Below, one piece after another: positions 57,495 to 64,000 of a DNA stretch of 64,000 nucleotides. The stretch is from Ramlibacter humi (GTDB lineage Bacteria > Pseudomonadota > Gammaproteobacteria > Burkholderiales > Burkholderiaceae_C). The stretch's first letter is position 1; the number at the start of each line of letters is the position of its first letter. A model generated the notes under the pieces. It was not told the DNA's origin. It saw only the letters and a program-made list of their open reading frames with translations, and searched no databases. The position numbers and the translations under genes are program-made. The stretch lies in the NCBI RefSeq assembly GCF_004681975.1, contig NZ_SMLK01000001.1, positions 1,054,001 to 1,118,000 of the forward strand, written 5' to 3'.

Positions 57495-58130
57495 ATGTCC
57501 GCCGTTTCGCTCGCCCCGCGCGCCCTCTACGAAGAGGTGGCGGAGCTTTTGCGGCAGCGCATTTTCCGCCGCGAGCTGGAGCCCGGCGGCTGGATCGACG
57601 AAGTGAAGATCGCGCAGGAATTCGGCATCAGCCGCACGCCCCTGCGCGAGGCGCTGAAGGTGCTTGCCGCCGAAGGCCTGGTGACCATGAAGGTGCGGCG
57701 CGGCGCCTACGTCACCGAGGTGTCGGAGCAGGACCTGGCCGAGGTCTACCACCTGCTCTCGCTGCTGGAGAGCGATGCCGCCGCCGTGGTGGCGCAGAAG
57801 GCCAGCGCGGCCGAGCTGCACGAGCTGCAGGCGCTGCACAAGGACCTGGAAGCGGCGGTGAAGGACCGCGAGAAGTTCTTCGCGCTGAACGAGCGCTTCC
57901 ACATGCGCCTGCTGGAGATCGCCGGCAACCGCTGGCGCAACCAGATGGTGGCCGACCTGCGCAAGGTGATGAAGCTGCACCGCCACAACTCGCTGCTGAA
58001 GTCGGGGCGCATCGGCGAAAGCCTGGCCGAGCACCGCCAGGTGATGAAGGCCATCGAGAAGCGTGACGCGGGCGCGGCGATGGAGCGCATGCAGCAGCAC
58101 TTCCGCAGCGGGCTGGAAGCGGCCGCCTGA
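57495..58130 (+). CDS. GntR-family regulator with FCD domain
   Basis: A 211-residue FadR-subfamily regulator. The ATG at 57495 follows shortly after an AT-rich patch; an in-frame TTG at 57459 is rejected. The winged helix (residues 10-75) has [32 protein letters not shown] with [15 protein letters not shown]. The FCD part has the His/Asp metal or ligand residues around [13 protein letters not shown] and [13 protein letters not shown]. It is divergent from the propionyl-CoA/methylmalonyl-CoA operon (91 bp between starts), so it likely controls that operon and responds to a pathway acyl-CoA or acid. The spacer contains the palindrome ATAATTAT (57452-57459). Confidence 0.92.
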   Translation: MSAVSLAPRALYEEVAELLRQRIFRRELEPGGWIDEVKIAQEFGISRTPLREALKVLAAEGLVTMKVRRGAYVTEVSEQDLAEVYHLLSLLESDAAAVVAQKASAAELHELQALHKDLEAAVKDREKFFALNERFHMRLLEIAGNRWRNQMVADLRKVMKLHRHNSLLKSGRIGESLAEHRQVMKAIEKRDAGAAMERMQQHFRSGLEAAA

Positions 58131-58260
58131 CCGCCGGTCGGCGCAGGCACAGCCGTACACGACTCCAACACCCGCACACACACGCCGTGGCGGGCGGCTC
58201 CTAAATTAGTCCCACGGCCGTGCCAGGAGAGCACGGGACCAGTGATCAGGGAGCACCTCG

Positions 58261-58605
58261 ATGAAGCGTCTTTCCATCCCCGCCGCGCTGGGCGCCACGC
58301 TGCTGGCGCTGGGCGGCTGCGCCGCGCCCTACGCGGTCGACTACAACCGCGTCTCCGTGCGCGACCAGCACTTCTACATGCCCGGCCTGAACTGGGACCC
58401 GAGGCCCACGGCCGTGGTCACGGCGGGACCGGACGGCATGCTGGTGGGCCGGGGCGGCGACGCACCTGCCGCGGCGGTGGCTGTCGTCATGCAGGACGGC
58501 CAGGCGCGGCTGGTGTCGCAGCAGACGCTGGCTTCGATGAACCAGCAGGGCACGGGTGCGATGGGCTCGGCGCCCGCACCGGCCACGCCGGCGCCGGCTC
58601 GCTGA
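58261..58605 (+). CDS. Small lipoprotein of unknown function (A)
   Basis: A 114-residue protein with a lipoprotein signal (MKRLSIPAALGATLLALGGC, Cys20). The middle part is RVSVRDQHFYMPGLNWDPRP then AVVTAGPDGMLVGRGGDAP, and the C-terminus is rich in Ala/Pro/Gln. No known domain. It has a good AGGGAG ribosome site. It is convergent with a second small lipoprotein gene whose stop is six bases away and whose middle part has a similar RPT...G-DG-V pattern, so the two may be distant paralogues. The upstream 130 bp contain CTAA-A-TTAG (58201-58209). Confidence 0.8.
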   Translation: MKRLSIPAALGATLLALGGCAAPYAVDYNRVSVRDQHFYMPGLNWDPRPTAVVTAGPDGMLVGRGGDAPAAAVAVVMQDGQARLVSQQTLASMNQQGTGAMGSAPAPATPAPAR

Positions 58606-58611
58606 CAGCGG

Positions 58612-58917
58612 TCAGCGGCTGGAAGCGACCGCGGCGTTCGACGGGGCCACCGGGCCCAGCACGATCATGCCGTTGCGCACTTCGGCGCGCGTGGCGGCCG
58701 GCGCGGCCATGCGCACGACGCGGCCGTCGGCGCCCGGCTTGAATTCCACCGTGGGGCGGACCGAATCTTCCAGCGTGGCGGTCTGCGCGTAGGTGCGCAG
58801 CGGCACCTGCGACCAGTTGGCGGCGGTGGTGGCGCGCGGCTGGCCGGCGCAGCCGGCCAGGGCCAGCAGCGCCGCGGCGGCGGCCAGGCGGGAAGCGGAA
58901 ACAGCGGTACGGGTCAT
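58612..58917 (-). CDS. Small lipoprotein of unknown function (B)
   Basis: A 101-residue protein. The ATG at 58917 has GGAG upstream; the frame is open beyond but contains no conserved sequence. The lipobox is LLALAGC (Cys23). The rest includes VPLRTYAQTATLEDSVRPTV then FKPGADGRVVRMA. It resembles lipoprotein A in order and in the RPT-x-DG-x-V segment. A TTAGGGCGATTGCCTAA element lies 80 bp upstream, like the one before the pilus operon. Function unknown. Confidence 0.75.
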   Translation of the reverse strand: MTRTAVSASRLAAAAALLALAGCAGQPRATTAANWSQVPLRTYAQTATLEDSVRPTVEFKPGADGRVVRMAAPAATRAEVRNGMIVLGPVAPSNAAVASSR

Positions 58918-58996
58918 GGCAAAGGCTCCAGGTTCGGAGCCCGCACGACCGCGAGCCCCCTCACCTGCTTCCTTCGGCAGCGCCCGCCGCCGCTGA

Positions 58997-59013
58997 TTAG
59001 GGCGATTGCCTAA
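58997..59013. promoter_or_regulatory. TTAGGG-CGATT-GCCTAA operator-like element
   Basis: A 17-bp near-perfect inverted repeat, about 80 bp before the start of lipoprotein B. It matches the element at 25154-25170 before the SCPU pilin operon in length and in 15 of 17 bases. The spacer is CGATT here and CGTTT there. Confidence 0.5.
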
Positions 59014-59033
59014 GCGGCGCCGCGAGGCGGTCC

Positions 59034-60212
59034 TCAGAACGCCGCGATGCCCGTCTGCGCGCGCCCCAGGATCAGCGCGTGGATGTCGTGCGTGCCTTCG
59101 TAGGTGTTCACCACCTCCAGGTTCACCAGGTGCCGCGCCACGCCGAATTCGTCGCTGATGCCGTTGCCGCCCATCATGTCGCGCGCCAGCCGCGCGATGT
59201 CCAGCGCCTTGCCGCAGCTGTTGCGCTTCATGATCGAGGTGATCTCCACCGACGCGGTGCCTTCGTCCTTCATGCGGCCCAGGCGCAGGCAACCCTGCAG
59301 GCCCAGCGTGATCTCGGTCTGCATGTCGGCCAGCTTCTTCTGGATCAGCTGGTTGGCCGCCAGCGGCTTGCCGAACTGCTTGCGGTCCAGCGTGTACTGG
59401 CGCGCGCGGAACCAGCAGTCTTCGGCCGCGCCCAGCGCGCCCCAGGCGATGCCGTAGCGCGCGGAATTCAGGCAGGTGAACGGGCCCTTGAGGCCGCGCA
59501 CTTCGGGGAAGGCGTTCTCCTCGGGGCAGAACACCTCGTCCATCACGATCTCGCCGGTGGTGGACGCGCGCAGGCCCACCTTGCCGTGGATCTTGGGCGC
59601 CGACAGGCCCTTCCAGCCCTTCTCCAGCACGAAGCCGCGGATGGCGCCCTCGTCGTCCTTGGCCCAGACGACGAACACGTCGGCGAAGGGCGAGTTGGAG
59701 ATCCACATCTTGCTGCCGGTGAGCTTGTAGCCGCCATCGACCTTGCGCGCGCGCGTCACCATGCTGCCGGGGTCGGACCCGTGGTTGGGCTCGGTCAGGC
59801 CGAAGCAGCCGATCCACTCGCCCGTGGCCAGCTTGGGCAGGTACTTCTGCTTGGTCTGCTCATTGCCGAATTCGAAGATCGGCACCATCACCAGCGACGA
59901 CTGCACGCTCATCATCGAACGGTAGCCCGAGTCCACGCGTTCGACCTCGCGCGCGATCAGGCCGTAGCTGACGTAGTTGAGGCCGGCGCCGCCGTACTGC
60001 TCGGGGATGGTGGGGCCCAGCAGGCCCAGCTCGCCCATCTCGCGGAACACGGCGGTGTCGGAGCTTTCGGCGCGGAAAGCTTCCAGCACGCGCGGGGCCA
60101 GCTTTTCCTGGCAGTACGCTTGGGCGGCGTCGCGCACGGCGCGCTCGTCGTCCGTCAGCTGCTGGTCCAGCAGCAGCGGGTCGGCCCAGTGGAACGTGGC
60201 CTTGGTTGCCAT
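59034..60212 (-). CDS. Acyl-CoA dehydrogenase, glutaryl-CoA dehydrogenase type
   Basis: A 392-residue flavoenzyme. The ATG at 60212 ([20 protein letters not shown]) is chosen because the frame upstream is not conserved. It has [30 protein letters not shown] and the C-terminal [20 protein letters not shown], where the Glu of YEG is the catalytic base. These features match GcdH, which converts glutaryl-CoA to crotonyl-CoA by oxidation and decarboxylation. Its place at the end of an aromatic-CoA cluster suits a role in breaking down a C7 dicarboxyl-CoA product. Confidence 0.9.
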   Translation of the reverse strand: MATKATFHWADPLLLDQQLTDDERAVRDAAQAYCQEKLAPRVLEAFRAESSDTAVFREMGELGLLGPTIPEQYGGAGLNYVSYGLIAREVERVDSGYRSMMSVQSSLVMVPIFEFGNEQTKQKYLPKLATGEWIGCFGLTEPNHGSDPGSMVTRARKVDGGYKLTGSKMWISNSPFADVFVVWAKDDEGAIRGFVLEKGWKGLSAPKIHGKVGLRASTTGEIVMDEVFCPEENAFPEVRGLKGPFTCLNSARYGIAWGALGAAEDCWFRARQYTLDRKQFGKPLAANQLIQKKLADMQTEITLGLQGCLRLGRMKDEGTASVEITSIMKRNSCGKALDIARLARDMMGGNGISDEFGVARHLVNLEVVNTYEGTHDIHALILGRAQTGIAAF

Positions 60213-60232
60213 GAAAAGCTCCTGAAAAAGTG

Positions 60233-60631
60233 TCAGTCCGGCAGGACCGCGGTGACCTCGATCTCGACCTTGGCCCGGTCCTCGATCAGCGCCTTCACCT
60301 CCACCGCCGTCATGGCGATGTCGTAGTGGCCGATGCACTCGCGGAAGGCGGCGCCCACCTGCTTGCCGGCCGCGAGGTACTCGCGCTTGTCGGTGACGTA
60401 CCAGGTCATCCGGACGATATTCTCGGGCTTCCCGCCCGCGGCCTTCAGCACGTCGGCGACATTCTGCAGCGCCTGGCGGGCCTGCTCGCCGAAATCGTCG
60501 CTGTGGAACCGGCCGTTCGCGTCCCAGCCGATCATGCCGGCGATGTACAGCTGGCGCCCCCTGGCGAGCACCGCGTTGGCGTATCCCTTCGGCCGCGGCC
60601 AGCCGGCCGGCAGCACCACCTGGTGCGTCAT
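60233..60631 (-). CDS. RidA-like (YjgF/YER057c) family protein
   Basis: A 132-residue protein. The body [20 protein letters not shown]-like region, [18 protein letters not shown] and [11 protein letters not shown] follow the family pattern. The conserved Arg of enamine/imine deaminase RidA (R105 in ARSCVEV) is Met here ([10 protein letters not shown]), so it belongs to a subgroup without that Arg. Its ATG overlaps the acyl-CoA dehydrogenase stop by four bases. The cluster likely handles 2-aminobenzoyl-CoA, where release of ammonia from an enamine is needed, but the missing Arg makes the activity uncertain. Confidence 0.88.
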   Translation of the reverse strand: MTHQVVLPAGWPRPKGYANAVLARGRQLYIAGMIGWDANGRFHSDDFGEQARQALQNVADVLKAAGGKPENIVRMTWYVTDKREYLAAGKQVGAAFRECIGHYDIAMTAVEVKALIEDRAKVEIEVTAVLPD

Positions 60632-61797
60632 GGCTTGTCTCCCTTCAGGTCCTTGAGCAGTTCGCGCGCGATGATGAGCTGCTGCACTTCGCTCGCGCCT
60701 TCGTAGATGCGCAGCGCGCGGATGTCGCGGTACAGCGTCTCCACCGGCTGGCCGCTGACCACGCCCGCCCCGCCGAACAGCTGCACGGCGGCGTCGATCA
60801 CCTGCTGCGCGCCTTCGGTGGCCGTGAGCTTGGCCATCGCCGCCTCGCGCGTGACGTTGCGGCCCTGGTCGCGTTGCCAGGCGGCGCGGTAGACCAGCAA
60901 CGCGGCGCTGTCGATCGTCGTCGCCATCTGCGCCAGCTTCGCTTGGGTGAGCTGGAAGTCGGCCAGCGTCTGGTTGAACATCTTGCGCGTGGTGGCGCGC
61001 TGCAGCGCCTCGTCCAGCGCGCGGCGGGCGAAGCCCAGCGCCGCCGCCGCCACCGAGGTGCGGAAGACATCCAGCGTGCGCATCGCCACCTTGAAGCCTT
61101 CGCCCGCCTCGCCGATGCGCTTGGACAGCGGGATGCGGCAATCGGTGAACCTCAGGCGCGCCAGCGGGTGCGGCGCGATCACCTCGATGCGCTCGGCGAT
61201 CTCGAAGCCCCGCGTGCCGGCGTCGACGATGAACGCGCTGATGCCGCGAGCGCCGGGCGCCTCACCCGTGCGGGCGAAGACCACATAGAAATCGGCGATG
61301 CCGCCATTGGAGATCCAGGTCTTCTCGCCGTTCAGCACCACCTCGCCGCCTTCGACGCGGGCCGAGCACTGCATGGCCGCGACATCGGAGCCCGCTTCCG
61401 GCTCCGACAGCGCGAAGGCCGCGATGGCTTCGCCACGGGCCACGCGCGGCAGGTAGTGCTCCTTCTGCGGCGCCGTGCCCTGCAGGCTGATCGCGCCGGA
61501 GCCCAGGCCCTGCATCGCGAAGGCGAAGTCCGCCAGGCCGCTGTGGCGCGCCAGTGTTTCGCGGATCAGGCAGATGGCGCGCGTGTCGATGGAAGGCGCG
61601 GCGCCGTGCGAGCCGCCGACAGCGTGCTTCAGCCAGCCACCGGTGCCCAGCGACTTCACCAGCGCGCGGCATTCGGCGTCCACGTCCAGGCCGTGCGTAT
61701 GGGGCACGTTCTTCGTGGCCCACTCGTCCAGCGCCAGCGCCAGTTCGCGATGGCGCGGCTCCAGGAAAGGCCAGTCCAGGTAGTGGCGGTCGGCCAT
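60628..61797 (-). CDS. Acyl-CoA dehydrogenase
   Basis: A 389-residue flavoenzyme. [20 protein letters not shown] and [19 protein letters not shown] are typical FAD-binding and substrate segments, and the catalytic Glu is in [20 protein letters not shown]. It is not a close match to the glutaryl-CoA type next door. It lies one base after the enoyl-CoA hydratase stop and overlaps the RidA-like gene. In the aromatic-CoA pathway it would oxidise a ring or ring-opened acyl-CoA. Confidence 0.92.
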   Translation of the reverse strand: MADRHYLDWPFLEPRHRELALALDEWATKNVPHTHGLDVDAECRALVKSLGTGGWLKHAVGGSHGAAPSIDTRAICLIRETLARHSGLADFAFAMQGLGSGAISLQGTAPQKEHYLPRVARGEAIAAFALSEPEAGSDVAAMQCSARVEGGEVVLNGEKTWISNGGIADFYVVFARTGEAPGARGISAFIVDAGTRGFEIAERIEVIAPHPLARLRFTDCRIPLSKRIGEAGEGFKVAMRTLDVFRTSVAAAALGFARRALDEALQRATTRKMFNQTLADFQLTQAKLAQMATTIDSAALLVYRAAWQRDQGRNVTREAAMAKLTATEGAQQVIDAAVQLFGGAGVVSGQPVETLYRDIRALRIYEGASEVQQLIIARELLKDLKGDKP

Positions 61798-61798
61798 G

Positions 61799-62662
<864 letters not shown>

Positions 62663-62698
62663 GGTGTCTCCTGTCGTCCGTCGTTCGTGAAAGGGGGG

Positions 62699-64000
62699 TC
62701 AGACGCCCTGCGCCAGGTTCGCCTGCTCCAGCGGCGAGAGGCTGGCCGCCTGCACGGCCATGGCGCGCTCGCGCTCCAGGTTGCGCTCCAGCTGCGACTT
62801 GCCCGAGAGGTACTGCACCGGCCAGCGCACGTCGTGGTAGCCCAGCTTCGCGCCTTCCAGCAGCGTCCACGCCGGGTTGGCCAGGTGCGGCCGCGCGATG
62901 GCGCACAGGTCGGCGCGGCCCGCCGCGATGATGCTGTTGACGTGGTCGGCTTCGAAGATGGCGCCCACCGCCATCGTCGCGATGCCCGCTTCGTTGCGCA
63001 CGCGGTCGGCGAAAGGCGTCTGGTACATGCGGCCGTACACCGGGCGCTGCTTCTTGCTCACCTGGCCCGAGGAGCAATCCACCAGGTCGCAGCCCGCGGC
63101 CTTGAAAGCCCTGGCGATCTCCACCGCGTCGTCGGGCGTGATGCCGCCCTCCACCCAGTCGTGCGCCGAGATGCGCACCGACATCGGCAGGTGCTGCGGC
63201 CACGCGGCACGCATGGCGCGGAACACTTCCAGCGGGTAACGCAGGCGGTTGTCCAGCGAGCCGCCGTAGTCGTCGGTGCGCTGGTTGGTCAGCGGCGAAA
63301 TGAAGCTCGACAGCAGGTAGCCGTGCGCGCAGTGCAGCTCCAGCCAGTCGAAGCCGGCTTCGGCCGCGAAGCGCGTGCTGCGCACGAAGTCGTCGCGCAC
63401 GCGGTCCATGTCTTCGCGCGTCATCGCACGCGACCAGTCGCTGATGCCGTCCAGGTATTGCTGAGGCGAAGCCGAGATCAGCGGCCAGTTGCCGGCTTCC
63501 AGGGGCTGGTCCTCGCCTTCCCACGGCACTCGGGTCGAACCCTTAGGTCCGGCGTGGCCCAGCTGCATCGCGATCTTCGCGTCGGTGTTGGAGTGGACGA
63601 AATCGACGATGCGCCTGAAGCCATCGCGCTGCGCTTCGTTCCACAAGCCCGGGCAGCCCGGCGTGATGCGCGCGTCCGGCGAAGGACAGGTCATTTCCAC
63701 CACGACCATGCCCGCGCCGCCCATCGCGCGCGAGCCCAGGTGCACCAGGTGGTAGTCGGCCGGCTGGCCGTCCGCGCACGAGTACTGCGCCATCGGCGAC
63801 ACCACCACGCGGTTCTTCAGCGCGATGGAGCGCAGCTTGAACGGCGTGAACATCGGCGGCACCGGCTGCTGCGCGGGCTTGCGCTGCAGGCCGGCCGCTT
63901 CGGCGATCCAGTCTTCGTACTGCTCCACGTAGCGCCTGTCGCGCAGCCGCAGGTTCTCGTGGCTGATGCGCTGGCTGCGCGTGAGCAGCGAGTAGGCGAA
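62699..64000 (-). CDS. Bifunctional salicylyl-/2-aminobenzoyl-CoA monooxygenase-reductase (C-terminal part)
   Basis: The frame is open to the window edge, so the N-terminal flavin monooxygenase part is missing. Present is the end of the linker ([20 protein letters not shown]) and a complete old-yellow-enzyme domain: [59 protein letters not shown] and the later [12 protein letters not shown]-like block. Whole proteins of this family have about 770 residues and act as salicylyl-CoA 5-hydroxylase or 2-aminobenzoyl-CoA monooxygenase/reductase. The neighbours favour the anthranilate route. It is the most upstream gene visible in this operon. Confidence 0.88.
   Translation of the reverse strand, partial: FAYSLLTRSQRISHENLRLRDRRYVEQYEDWIAEAAGLQRKPAQQPVPPMFTPFKLRSIALKNRVVVSPMAQYSCADGQPADYHLVHLGSRAMGGAGMVVVEMTCPSPDARITPGCPGLWNEAQRDGFRRIVDFVHSNTDAKIAMQLGHAGPKGSTRVPWEGEDQPLEAGNWPLISASPQQYLDGISDWSRAMTREDMDRVRDDFVRSTRFAAEAGFDWLELHCAHGYLLSSFISPLTNQRTDDYGGSLDNRLRYPLEVFRAMRAAWPQHLPMSVRISAHDWVEGGITPDDAVEIARAFKAAGCDLVDCSSGQVSKKQRPVYGRMYQTPFADRVRNEAGIATMAVGAIFEADHVNSIIAAGRADLCAIARPHLANPAWTLLEGAKLGYHDVRWPVQYLSGKSQLERNLERERAMAVQAASLSPLEQANLAQGV

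Noticed and set aside
58612-59817. A 401-codon version of lipoprotein B
   Set aside because: The upstream part is a shadow of the glutaryl-CoA dehydrogenase gene; the ATG at 58917 has an SD sequence and a proper lipoprotein signal.

Overview
The window is high-GC, gene-dense chromosomal DNA from an aerobic betaproteobacterium. It most resembles Comamonadaceae (a Ramlibacter/Variovorax-like genome), judged from gene content: an AceE-AceF-LpdA pyruvate dehydrogenase with lipoylated LpdA, a complete isc operon, an intracellular PhaZ with a Cys nucleophile, liv-type transporters, SCPU (Csu-like) pili and a CoA-dependent aromatic degradation cluster. This assignment is inferred from family recognition, not from a database search. 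No phage, insertion sequence or CRISPR array was seen, and no gene is obviously broken.

Layout. 1-2986: a NarX/NarL-type two-component pair (kinase cut by the window edge), a PQQ-type sugar dehydrogenase and a secreted NlpC/P60 hydrolase. 3018-9890 (minus): the aceE-aceF-lpdA operon with a proteasome-like Ntn hydrolase gene (BPH type) inserted between aceF and lpdA. 10061-14128: a PAS sensor kinase, a FixJ-type regulator and folD. 14297-19202: a liv-type ABC transporter with a fused permease-ATPase and two 19-bp palindromes in its promoter region. 19272-24889: prlC, a DUF4124-glutaredoxin protein, rpiA, pyrD and an L-2-hydroxyglutarate oxidase-like gene. 25224-30347: a Csu/SCPU chaperone-usher pilus cluster. 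30520-36734 (minus): tRNA-Val, dnaQ and the isc operon iscRSUA-hscBA-fdx. 36976-42631: uvrB, an aromatic/aspartate aminotransferase, phaZ and an RnfB-like ferredoxin. 42639-47844 (minus): a 2-oxoacid:ferredoxin oxidoreductase with its own NAD(P)H-type electron-transfer subunit and a CBS protein. 47982-57403 (minus): propionyl-CoA to succinyl-CoA (mcm, meaB, pccB, a GST, pccA, an epimerase-like VOC gene), with a divergent GntR regulator. 58261-58917: two convergent small lipoproteins. 59034-64000 (minus): part of an anthranilate/salicylate-CoA-type degradation cluster.

The most unusual signals are these. (1) Two micro-ORFs of 19 and 21 codons, at 13218-13277 and 18442-18507, sit between unrelated gene pairs. 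Each overlaps the upstream stop (ATGA) and the downstream GTG start, each ends in TAxRSxEVF, and each carries a small hairpin with one compensatory base-pair change directly before the Shine-Dalgarno sequence. (2) A GIY-YIG domain flanked by inverted copies of a dispersed FDKLSPNG-type repeat is fused in frame through the repeat to the MeaB GTPase. (3) A second dispersed palindrome is inserted in frame in the AceF linker. (4) The proteasome homologue lies inside the pyruvate dehydrogenase operon. (5) Several operator-like palindromes occur, including a 17-bp TTAGGG element present twice.

Metabolically, the genes fit an aerobe that handles pyruvate, propionyl-CoA, polyhydroxybutyrate and aromatic acyl-CoAs, with iron-sulfur assembly to support its many Fe-S enzymes.
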